From a virus, in the IMG/VR virus record IMGVR_UViG_3300006919_000291, positions 1 through 29,082 of that record: 29,082 nt of DNA; one strand, written 5' to 3'. The position numbers and the translations under genes are program-made. The notes under the pieces are model-generated. The model worked only from the letters and a program-made list of their open reading frames with translations, ran no database searches and was not told where the DNA came from. This document shows, piece after piece, positions 13,994-21,500 of this stretch (position 1 is the stretch's first letter; each line of letters starts with the position of its first letter).

Positions 13994-14871
13994 AGATTAC
14001 TAACCAGTTCAACCTCCCTGATGTCGTTGTCGATGCATTGCTTCAAGATGATTACACCAAGGGCAAGTCAAACAGGTCTGTTACAAGCCTGATCGACAGC
14101 CCCCGTGTAGCGATCTTGCAGCGCAATAACGAACACCGGATAGAGCAGGATGTCGTGGATTTCCTGTGGTCTCGGTTCGGCACATCTGTTCACGGCATGT
14201 TTGAGAAGGCGGTAGCCAACAATGAGCATGCCAACGTGATATCAGAGGAACGCATGTACGCCGAGGTCAGGGGTTGGACGATTAGTGGTGCTGTCGATTT
14301 GCAGGAAGTGCATGACGATGGCGTACTGATCAGCGATTACAAGGTCACATCAGTGTGGTCTGTCATTCATGACAAGACTGAGTGGCACAATCAACTGAAC
14401 GCATATGCTTGGCTTGTTCGCTGGTCTAAAGATTTACCAGTCAAAGGGCTAAGGATCATTGCAATACTGCGTGATTGGCAGAGGCGTAAGGCTCAGATGG
14501 AGGAAGATTACCCCAAGTCGCCAGTACATATTGTTGAGATACCCCTGTGGTCAGAGGACGATGCCGACAAGTACATACGAGAACGGGTAAGGCTTCATCA
14601 AGAGGCTGAGTACGATTATCTGGTCAGTGGCAGCGATCTACCGGCCTGTACAGCCGCTGAGAGATGGGAGAAGCCAACTACCTATGCAGTACTCAAAAAA
14701 GGCCGTAAACGGGCTGTGCGCGTCCTGACAACAAGAGAAGAGGCTGAGGCCTACATCGAACCACTTGGCACAGGCCATGCGATAGAGGAGAGGCTTGGTG
14801 AGTCAACCCGATGTTCGCAGGACTGGTGCCGTGTAGCGAGGTGGTGTGATCAATTTCAAATGGAGTCTTGA
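13990..14871 (+). CDS. PD-(D/E)XK exonuclease, RecB/Cas4-like
   Basis: The 293-residue product has a restriction-endonuclease fold signature: FGTSVHGMFE (63-72, histidine 68), GWTISGAVDLQEV (95-107, D103), LISDYKVTS (113-121, D116 and K118) and HNQLNAYAWL (133-142, Q135 and Y139). These are the classic H, D, D-x-K and QxxxY motifs of RecB-type nucleases. Four cysteines occur at residues 220, 275, 280 and 286; three in a row near the C-terminus plus one earlier could hold an iron-sulphur cluster, as in Cas4 or AddB, but the spacing is not decisive. It lies upstream of a single-strand annealing protein, so it is probably the exonuclease partner of a phage recombination system. Confidence 0.85.
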   Translation: MKITNQFNLPDVVVDALLQDDYTKGKSNRSVTSLIDSPRVAILQRNNEHRIEQDVVDFLWSRFGTSVHGMFEKAVANNEHANVISEERMYAEVRGWTISGAVDLQEVHDDGVLISDYKVTSVWSVIHDKTEWHNQLNAYAWLVRWSKDLPVKGLRIIAILRDWQRRKAQMEEDYPKSPVHIVEIPLWSEDDADKYIRERVRLHQEAEYDYLVSGSDLPACTAAERWEKPTTYAVLKKGRKRAVRVLTTREEAEAYIEPLGTGHAIEERLGESTRCSQDWCRVARWCDQFQMES

Positions 14872-15058
14872 GTTGGAAACAGAAAAAGGAGAAGTGAAGT
14901 TGGAGGCGACTTACAATAGTGATAACCGTCAGCTAACGGTGGTAGTCGAGCCGATAGAGCCAGACACAGTGTCTGAGGCGGTCTATGAGTTACTGAATTG
15001 GTGTGAGAGTTTTCTCCACGAAAAGATCACCAAGATTGAGGGCTTGGATGATGATTGA
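14846..15058 (+). CDS. Small acidic protein, unknown
   Basis: The product is 70 residues if the GTG at 14846 is used (with GAGGTG just upstream), or 61 if a TTG at 14873, preceded by GGAG, is used. It contains KGEVKLEATYNSDNRQLTVV and then helical SEAVYELLNWCESFLHEKI. The overlap with the nuclease gene makes coupling likely. No known family; the exact start remains open. Confidence 0.55.
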   Translation: MINFKWSLELETEKGEVKLEATYNSDNRQLTVVVEPIEPDTVSEAVYELLNWCESFLHEKITKIEGLDDD

Positions 15059-15332
15059 GTCTGACAAGCCAACCTACGAAAAGATGGTTGCCGTGTTCCA
15101 GATAACGCAGATTCCTGCGCTACAGATGGCGATTAAGGGCGATCAGGCCTCGTTTACTTGGGCCAAGGGCTTTCTCTTTGGGTTTCCAATGAGTCAGTTC
15201 TACCAGCTTGAGCCGATTGAGATTTCTAACCTACTAGAAGCTGCGCTTGAGGAGCATTACGACGTACCAAAGCGGCACTACAGAAATAAATTAACGGGGT
15301 TCAGTAAAGACCCATTCAGTTCACAAAACTAA
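15048..15332 (+). CDS. Small protein, unknown
   Basis: The 94-residue product starts MMIESDKPTYEKMVAVFQIT, has FTWAKGFLFGFPMSQFYQL in the middle and ends with FSKDPFSSQN. Two adjacent ATGs (15048 and 15051) share a GAGGG site; either could be used. An upstream extension in the same frame lacks a site. It overlaps the previous gene and sits just before the annealing protein. No family was recognised. Confidence 0.6.
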   Translation: MMIESDKPTYEKMVAVFQITQIPALQMAIKGDQASFTWAKGFLFGFPMSQFYQLEPIEISNLLEAALEEHYDVPKRHYRNKLTGFSKDPFSSQN

Positions 15333-15338
15333 TCCATA

Positions 15339-15350
15339 GCAGGAGTGCAA
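15339..15350 (+). promoter_or_regulatory. Conserved ribosome-binding leader GCAGGAGTGCAA
   Basis: The third copy of the 12-base leader precedes the ATG of the annealing protein by one base. The three copies, on both strands, are identical over all 12 bases. Confidence 0.7.
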
Positions 15351-15351
15351 C

Positions 15352-16080
15352 ATGGAAAATGACGTATCGCTAGGCGATATCTGGGCCACCCTTTACCCAG
15401 TGAAATGCAGCGAGTTTGCAAAGAAGAAAAACGGGTTGACCTATCTGGCTTGGAACGAGGCTTGGCGGCTGCTTATGAGCCATTACCCTACCGCTCATTA
15501 CGAGTTCGGGGAGAACGAGGTTCATGCTGATGGCTCGCAAACAGTTCACTGCACAGTAGCTATCGCAGGTCATGCACGGCACATGTGGTTGCCGGTCATG
15601 GACTACAAGAACAAGGCTATACCTAACCCCAACGCCCGTGATGTCAGCGACACAAAGATGCGCTGCTTGGTTAAGACCATTGCGATGTTCGGTCTAGGGT
15701 TTCATATCTTCCAAGGGCAGGTTCAGCCTGAAGACACATGGGATGATTCCACAGAAGAGGAAAAAGAAGACAAGCCTGTTGTGCAAAAGCCGGTTGCCAA
15801 GAAGCCTGCTGCAAAGAAGCCAGAACCAGAGCCAGAGGCTGACGATGAGGACTTCTTTTTTACCGACACGCAGGAAGGTGCAGACCACTGGGTAGATCGG
15901 TTGATCGAAACAGTGAATGGGCTGGTAGAGACCAAGAAGGGTCTACGCAGTATCTGGGACGGAAATAAGAAAGCGGTGGACAAGCTACAGGCTGAGTACC
16001 CCGAATCTTACAAACGATTGGCTGACGTTATGAAAGCCAAGCAAGACGAACTAAAGAAGAAGGAGTCTGAAAATGGATAG
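15352..16080 (+). CDS. Sak-type single-strand annealing protein (DUF1071)
   Basis: The 242-residue product resembles the Sak/DUF1071 group of phage annealing proteins that pair complementary single strands. Family-like segments are TYLAWNEAWRLL (29-40), LPVMDYKNKAIPNPNARD (80-97) and MRCLVKTIAMFGLGFHIFQG (102-121). After that comes a Lys/Pro/Glu-rich linker (about 139-167, KPVAKKPAAKKPEPEPE) and a helical C-terminal domain ending in a lysine-rich run. The shared GCAGGAGTGCAA leader decides the start. With the exonuclease upstream and the SSB-like protein just downstream, overlapping by 8 nt, it forms a homologous recombination module. Confidence 0.85.
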   Translation: MENDVSLGDIWATLYPVKCSEFAKKKNGLTYLAWNEAWRLLMSHYPTAHYEFGENEVHADGSQTVHCTVAIAGHARHMWLPVMDYKNKAIPNPNARDVSDTKMRCLVKTIAMFGLGFHIFQGQVQPEDTWDDSTEEEKEDKPVVQKPVAKKPAAKKPEPEPEADDEDFFFTDTQEGADHWVDRLIETVNGLVETKKGLRSIWDGNKKAVDKLQAEYPESYKRLADVMKAKQDELKKKESENG

Positions 16081-16399
16081 TCAATATCCCAAGGGTGAAG
16101 GTGGGTTGTGGATGCACGACAAGAAGAACGACAAGCATCCAGATATGCGAGGTCATATCTATGTGTCGAGAGACCAGCTTAAGTTGTTGTTGGAGATGGC
16201 AAAGGATAACCAAGCGAACCCAGACCCAGAGTTTAAGCTCAAGGTTGATATCGCTATGTGGAACCGTGTCGCCAAGGATACTGGGCGAGAGTACAAGTAC
16301 CTCAGCACGGAGGTTTACAAACCAAAGCCAAAGCAGGTTGAGCCACAATCTGACTTCGGCGGCATGGACGATGGGCTAGACGAAGATATACCGTTTTAG
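16073..16399 (+). CDS. SSB-like protein
   Basis: The 108-residue product ends in DDGLDEDIPF, an acidic tail closed by DIPF, the signature tip by which single-stranded DNA-binding proteins recruit partners. Earlier segments, such as MRGHIYVSRDQLKLLLEMA, VDIAMWNRVA and EYKYLSTEVYKPK, fit a short OB-fold. An aspartate-rich linker with GG precedes the tail. GGAG lies about 8 nt before the ATG. It overlaps the annealing-protein gene by 8 nt, which supports a recombination or replication role. The OB-fold itself is not proven by motif. Confidence 0.65.
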   Translation: MDSQYPKGEGGLWMHDKKNDKHPDMRGHIYVSRDQLKLLLEMAKDNQANPDPEFKLKVDIAMWNRVAKDTGREYKYLSTEVYKPKPKQVEPQSDFGGMDDGLDEDIPF

Positions 16400-16407
16400 G
16401 AGGTCGC

Positions 16408-16689
16408 ATGGGTTTGATGATAGAGATTGACGAGAAAACTCGTATCACCACAGATCGTTTCAACTGGATTGTGCAGAAGCATGTTGGTAGTAACTGGGCA
16501 AGCAAGAGCTACCATCGCAGCTACAAAGACGCTTTGAGGCAGATGACTGAAGATCAGATCCTGAACAGCAACGCAAATGACTTGCAAGAGTCCATTGAGC
16601 GGGTCGAGGACATCATTGATCAGTTAGTCGATATGCACAAAGACCTGTTGGTGCATCCTAGTGATCATAAGCTTGCCGATGCGTCTTGA
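16408..16689 (+). CDS. Small phage protein, DUF5405-like
   Basis: The 93-residue product begins MGLMIEIDEKTRITTDRFNW, and the first half resembles small phage proteins with an I-x-I-D...Y/R-I-x-S/T-D pattern (from memory the DUF5405 group, unverified). The second half is helical and acidic (QESIERVEDIIDQLVDMHKD). A perfect AGGAGG lies 4 nt before the ATG, so it is probably well translated. The function is unknown. Confidence 0.65.
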   Translation: MGLMIEIDEKTRITTDRFNWIVQKHVGSNWASKSYHRSYKDALRQMTEDQILNSNANDLQESIERVEDIIDQLVDMHKDLLVHPSDHKLADAS

Positions 16690-17080
16690 TATCAAAGGTT
16701 CTGGTGTCGGTGAAGCACTGGGGCCGATATGCGCCCTAGTGCCTAACCGTAGCGCCGAGATTATGGATTTGTTCATGCGCTGCAAGAAGGGCTTGGTCAT
16801 TGAACTAAAGCCCTTGCAGAAGGGCAGGAGCCGCAACCAAGAGGGGTATTACCGTAAGTGGTGTGCAGCGTTTGCGGATCACTGCGGCATGACACCTGAT
16901 GAGATGCATGAGGAGATGCTCTGCATGACCTTCGGCAGCGTTGAGGTTGAGACCAAGTTCGGTATGCGCCGTAGGCCAGTGACTCGCAGCGGAGAGACCA
17001 ACACAGCAACATACTCACGGTTAATAGATAACCTGATCAACACCGCTGCTGATATGGACTTTAGGGTGCCACCGTCATGA
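16679..17080 (+). CDS. NinB-like recombination protein
   Basis: The 133-residue product carries RSRNQEGYYRKWCAAFADHC (50-69), MTPDEMHEEMLCMTFGS (71-87) and ETNTATYSRLIDNLINTAAD (106-125). The arginine-rich QxxYYRxW segment, the helix after a TPDE turn and the closing helix resemble the order in NinB-type proteins, which bind single-stranded DNA in phage recombination (Orf family). The first 40 residues are less typical. The ATG at 16679 overlaps the previous gene by 11 nt and has a weak ribosome site; an earlier GTG (16661) is possible. Position inside the recombination block supports the call, but similarity is from memory. Confidence 0.5.
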   Translation: MRLDIKGSGVGEALGPICALVPNRSAEIMDLFMRCKKGLVIELKPLQKGRSRNQEGYYRKWCAAFADHCGMTPDEMHEEMLCMTFGSVEVETKFGMRRRPVTRSGETNTATYSRLIDNLINTAADMDFRVPPS

Positions 17081-17493
17081 GGCCTACATACGAGACAGAC
17101 CAAGACGTTGAGTACGAGAAGCATGTTGCAGATGTGTTTGCAGAAAAGCACGGCATGACTTGGGTCAGGAACCCTGTGAAGTATCCAATAGATATTAGCT
17201 TCATGCAGGGTAACAGCATCTCCTTGTTTGCTGAGATTAAATGTCGCAAGGTTGACAAGGACACCTACCCTACATACATGATATCTGTATCGAAGGTCAT
17301 GGCTGCTAGGGCATTAACAGACGCAACGGGTGTAGAGTGCCTATTGATTGTGAAATGGAAAGACAATGCCGGTTGGATAAACCTGAGCAAAGACCCCGAC
17401 AGTGTAGGGTTTGGTGGTCGGGTAGATCGTAACGACAGTCAGGATATGGAGCCTGTTGTCTATTACAACATCATCCGGTTTAAGGATTTTTGA
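17077..17493 (+). CDS. Small PD-(D/E)XK-type nuclease
   Basis: The 138-residue product has the core YPIDISF (residues 36-42, D39), followed 14 residues later by FAEIKCRK (51-58, E53 and K55), the D-x(n)-E-x-K arrangement of restriction-like and VRR-type nucleases. A helical start (DVEYEKHVADVFAEKHG) carries E13, often the fourth catalytic or fold residue. It starts at an ATGA overlap with the NinB-like gene. The role could be junction or end processing, or a homing or anti-host cut; the sequence does not decide. It is the last gene before a 320-nt non-coding gap. Confidence 0.7.
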   Translation: MRPTYETDQDVEYEKHVADVFAEKHGMTWVRNPVKYPIDISFMQGNSISLFAEIKCRKVDKDTYPTYMISVSKVMAARALTDATGVECLLIVKWKDNAGWINLSKDPDSVGFGGRVDRNDSQDMEPVVYYNIIRFKDF

Positions 17494-17817
17494 ACTGTGA
17501 GAGAGACAAGGCAGGCGAGTGACAGCGTCAGTCTTCTCCATTAAGGAAGCATGTGTCCTTAACCAGTGAAATAGGCGTGGTGAAGCGTAGCTCACAGGCT
17601 CATGACTATAGGGCAGTCAACTACCAACTGCGTCAACTGTCACGCTAGAATTAGGATTGACCAAAGGGATCATCACACCCTTCCAACACCGCCCCGTCCG
17701 GTGGGTCAGACGGCGGGACTGTTTAGACCAAGGTGCGGGTGTTTATCCTTTGCCCCCGCGCTCTCCTTATCACGTTCCCGTCCGTGAGGTCGAAGGCGGG
17801 GCTTTCAGGATGACTGC
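17494..17817 (+). other. GC-rich hairpin region, possible structured RNA
   Basis: No gene is supported in this gap. It has a chain of inverted repeats: TTAAGGA/TCCTTAA (17541-17547 with 17556-17562), TGACT-atagggc-AGTCA near 17604-17620, CCGTC/GACGG (17694-17698 with 17709-17713), GCGGG/CCCGC (17735-17739 with 17755-17759) and CCCGTC/GGCGGG (17777-17782 with 17795-17800, one wobble). The last three are evenly spaced and GC-rich against a less GC-rich surrounding. The arrangement could be a structured RNA, a chain of terminators or an origin-like element. Confidence 0.4.
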
Positions 17818-17907
17818 ATGGATGATGAGACTAAGACCGGAATACTATTGGGTGTTGGCATTGCCGCCGCTGTATGGGTTCTGGCTTACATCTTGTCGAT
17901 ACTTTAA
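17818..17907 (+). CDS. Tiny single-pass membrane peptide
   Basis: The 29-residue peptide begins MDDETKTGILLGVG and continues as one hydrophobic helix with IAAAVWVLAYILSIL to the end. CAGGATGACTGC provides a modest ribosome site. A second frame over the same DNA (ATG at 17810) is also hydrophobic but ends in a basic and aromatic tail. Short phage membrane peptides of this kind may affect lysis timing or host membranes; here the role is unknown. Confidence 0.45.
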   Translation: MDDETKTGILLGVGIAAAVWVLAYILSIL

Positions 17908-17927
17908 TAATTACTGGTGAATGATTA

Positions 17928-18140
17928 ATGCCCAAGTTCCACATAGTGACGCACGAAATACTGTGTAAGTACGCAGAGATAGAGGCCGACACCAGAGAAG
18001 AGGCCGAGAAGATAGCGGCAGATAACGGCGGCACATGGCTCAGAGTTCCCACAATACTAGAGAGACGGGTAGTCAGGACTCATGACCACAATGAGCCGCA
18101 CGAAACGGCACAACAACTAGAGGAGATGTCGGGTGGCTAA
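17928..18140 (+). CDS. Small protein, unknown
   Basis: The 70-residue product starts MPKFHIVTHEILCKYAEIEA and has TREEAEKIAADNGGTWLRVP, a beta-alpha-beta layout, followed by a histidine-rich THDHNEPHET. GGTGAATGATTA precedes the ATG. The following gene starts at a GTG inside its last codons. No family was recognised. Confidence 0.6.
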   Translation: MPKFHIVTHEILCKYAEIEADTREEAEKIAADNGGTWLRVPTILERRVVRTHDHNEPHETAQQLEEMSGG

Positions 18141-18312
18141 AGAGACTGTTGAACAGTTCTTAGCAAGGGGTGGGCGTGTTAAGTCGATACCCTACGGACA
18201 AACCAGAACAATATCTGGCAACGTAGACAACCAAATAGGCGCTAAGTCTGAGTTCTACAACCACACAAACAAAGGTCTTTACGGATCAAAAGTCGGCAGA
18301 AGAAGACGATGA
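18133..18312 (+). CDS. Small FLAxGG-motif protein, copy 1
   Basis: The 59-residue product starts at a GTG with GGAG 7 nt upstream. The opening KETVEQFLARGGRVKSIPYG closely matches the opening of the next gene (ESVEEFLASGGEIEQVPFG). The rest is polar with a basic end (GSKVGRRRR). The GTG overlaps the previous gene and the stop overlaps the next ATG (ATGA), so all three are probably translated together. The motif is familiar from small phage proteins with no known role. Confidence 0.65.
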   Translation: MAKETVEQFLARGGRVKSIPYGQTRTISGNVDNQIGAKSEFYNHTNKGLYGSKVGRRRR

Positions 18313-18500
18313 GCGACGAAGAAACAAAGGAAAGTGTTGAAGAGTTTCTGGCAAGTGGCGGCGAGATCGAACAAGTGCCGTTTGGTAAAAGAAAGTACAA
18401 AGAAGACTGGGAACCTTGGGAAAAACCAGACAGAGGTTTGTCTTTCAAGGTGTTGCAAAATATCCGTAAAAACCGCCGCAAAGCAAGAGGACTCTCCTAG
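18309..18500 (+). CDS. Small FLAxGG-motif protein, copy 2
   Basis: The 63-residue product carries ESVEEFLASGGEIEQVPFGK, a second copy of the motif in the preceding gene, and ends in a basic segment (NIRKNRRKARGLS). The pair probably arose by duplication. Its stop overlaps the stop of the convergent giant gene by 4 nt, with no terminator between, so the two transcripts would collide or overlap. Confidence 0.65.
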   Translation: MSDEETKESVEEFLASGGEIEQVPFGKRKYKEDWEPWEKPDRGLSFKVLQNIRKNRRKARGLS

Positions 18501-21500
18501 AGAAGGTTGGATATCCTGTTAGCTATAGTCTCTGTTGCCGTGGGTAGTTCTATGTATCTTTCTAGCTGCGGGACGATGCTCAGGTAGTACTGCTCTTGAG
18601 TATTGATAAACCTCATCTGCTCCTGCTTCTGATCTGCCGTCAGGTCAGACTTCAATAAGGTTCTACGCTGCTTCCTGAGATCTGCAAGCGCACTGGCTGT
18701 AGGCTGTAGCTGCTTCCTCAGACCTATGAACTGCTTTTTATTTACCAAGAAACTCTCAAGCTCATCAAACCTACCTTGGTCTTGCAGCAGCTTGGCTGCA
18801 TTCTCGGTACGCTTGATGTAGTCCCACATCTCGTAGAAGTCTTCTTTGTTACCGCCACCAAACTCACTAGCAAAGAACCTTCGTATGACCGGATACTGAG
18901 AGACATCGGTTCCAGCAAGCACCGCTCTGTTGTCTCCTTGCAGGGTGGTGCCTCTCAAGCCATAGTCAACGGCACCCAAGAAATAAGATCCAATTGTGCC
19001 GCCGTAGCCTTTCATCAAATGATCTAGTTTGATCGGGCTTATGCCCAAGACCTTTGCCATGTTCTTGGCAACCTCTGTTGTAGAGGCAAGCTCTTGAAGC
19101 TCTGGCGGCAATGATGAATCTATAAATACGGGAGTTACAGGTCTACCCGTGTAGAGGTCGTAGTTCATGTACGCCTCCATGATCGGGGTTATTGCCTGCG
19201 GGGGTTGAACGCCAAGCGTACCAAACACTGCTCGGCCTATTGATTGCTGCGCCTCTCTGGCAGTTGTGCCTTCGTTGTAAGAATCAATGATCCGCTCAGG
19301 CAGCGTCTTGAAGATAAGGCCAACCTCAAACGGGATTGGTATTCTGACTGGCACACCAGACGGCGTGGGTATTAGCCAATAGTTGTCTTTTACTTCTTCG
19401 GTCTGCTCTTTGTACTGCTCATCATCACTAACCATTGTGTAGTAAATGGCTGTACTAGCAGCTATCAAAGATCCTCTGGCGATAAAGCTCATGGCTGCCT
19501 GAGAGCGTGAAAGGTCTCTATTGGCAGAGCTTTTACCTGTACCGGCCCGTGCAAGGACATCTAAGCCTTGTATCCTAGCGTTCAAGAAAGGAATCGTTGC
19601 TGTAACCAATCGCATAACAGGACTGCTGCCACGGCGACCAAAGTTCAACACCTCCATCGCTTGATAGCTGGCCTCTGCTTCATTACCTGTACGAGCTAAT
19701 ACATCGTTGTAAACAGCGTTTCTAGTAGCAGCGTCTGAACGGGTTGTCGCCTGACCAAGAAAATCCCAACCGCCGATAAAGAGTTTACTAAGAAGCCCTC
19801 TTTGATCTACGTTCTTGTTGCGAGTTTGAAGTATCTTTCCTGCGTACTCGCCAATGTTTTCTGGGTCATTCTTGTAGTCATAACCGCCTACAACACCTGT
19901 CCTTTCAAGCTTCTCCATGCCTTCAGCGTAACCAAAGACAGTGTCAACTATTGGCACAAAGCTAGATCCAGAGGTAACAAACGCAGACAACGAATCACGC
20001 AGCATGTTTGCAATAACAAACCCCGGCTCCCGTGTAACCATCTCTCGTAAAAAACGGGATGGGAAACCCAGTATCTTAGAAACTTCACGCTCTACCCCAC
20101 CGGCAGGCTCAACAGTCAACGACTCATATATTAACGGGTCATCAATAATGAACTTACGTCTATTGCCGTTGACCTTGAAGGTGACAACAGCCTCGCCTGT
20201 AGTGTTCTGTCCGGGCTTGACCTCTCTTGCTAAACCAATGTTTCTCATGTCCCTGACAATGCGTTGCTGGGCAACATTCTTCATGCCCATGCTAATCGCT
20301 GCGTTCAGGTTCATGGATATTGCTTCCAAGAGCGGCACGTTAACTTCTTTTTCGCTGCCTTTGATTGCCTTTAGGTCTGCGCTTGCAGTCAGGCCGCCAA
20401 AGATGTTCGGCGCGTTTGGGGTGTCGGCACCTTCTACTTGACGATAGAAAGGCACATAGTCTGACTGGTCTTGCCACATCTCTGCGGTCTCTGCATCAAC
20501 AACACCCGTATCTTTGAGAAACTGAACGGTGTAGCCGTTGTAGTCCTGCCAAGCGTCATACCAGTCCTTGACTATTGAGTTGCCATTCTCATCCAAGAAA
20601 GACTCTGCGGTTGCAATGTTAGCTGCATGATCTGCCGGGGTTCCCGGTACGGCTATGCCTTTTGCTCGCAAACGCTCGGATCTCTTAGCTATTGAGTATG
20701 CCTGAGCCATTTGCTCAAGAGACCCATGCTCCTTGGTGTACAGCATAGACATCAGGTCTATAAGGCCACCAATCTTTCTGGTCTCGCCACGGCTATTGAT
20801 GTGGTTGAAATCCGCTATCTTAGTCATGCCACCTGTGTACACAGGGACACCGTACTGAAGAGCGGCTGCGGTTATCGCGTTAGCCCTGTCAGCGTTCAAA
20901 GCGGCAGCCAAGGACGATGAGTCAGCAAGCAAGTTGCCAAGCATGCCTTGGTAGTTTTCTAGCTGGGCATACCTATTGACTGCTGCCTGTTTAGCCTTGG
21001 TCAACCACTTGGCTATCGGCCCTTGGTCTAAGACGTTGAGGTAGGTCTGTCCGGGGGTGTTTGTGGGTAGGTCTGCAACAACATTATCTATTGCAGCTTG
21101 AGCAGCAGGATTGACCTGTGGTGAGTTAGACCTAGAGAAAGCAGGCATTTCACTATCTGAAAGCTCTTGGCCTTTGTCTGGGTCGGCTGCTACAGCTTGT
21201 GCATATGGATCTGCGCCGGGATTAAATCGTGGCACCGTGCCTGCGGGACGATTCTCTGCTATTTGTAGATTGTCGGCTACAACACGGTCAACTTCACTCT
21301 GACCTATTACTTCTTTGCGCTTGTATTTATCAAGCAGGTTGAATGGAAGCCCTACGTCTTCAGTCGGTATCGGTCTGGCAGCATCGCCTCTTCCTCTGCG
21401 CCTAGAGGCTGAGTCGGGTCTCGGTCTGGGTACGCCGCCATCAGATAGTTTTCTCTCGTAAGTGGCTGCTTGGTCGCCTTCAGGTATCCCTCCGTCAGAT

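Noticed and set aside
17580-17660. A tRNA-like stretch with TGACT-loop-AGTCA and a TAGCTCA segment
   Set aside because: A seven-base anticodon-like loop is present, but there is no TTCGA T-arm, no matching full acceptor stem and no D-stem pairing, so it is only a hairpin.
17602-17787. Small CxxC-containing frame in the hairpin-rich gap
   Set aside because: No ribosome site and the sequence tracks the GC-rich hairpins; the CxxC appears by chance.
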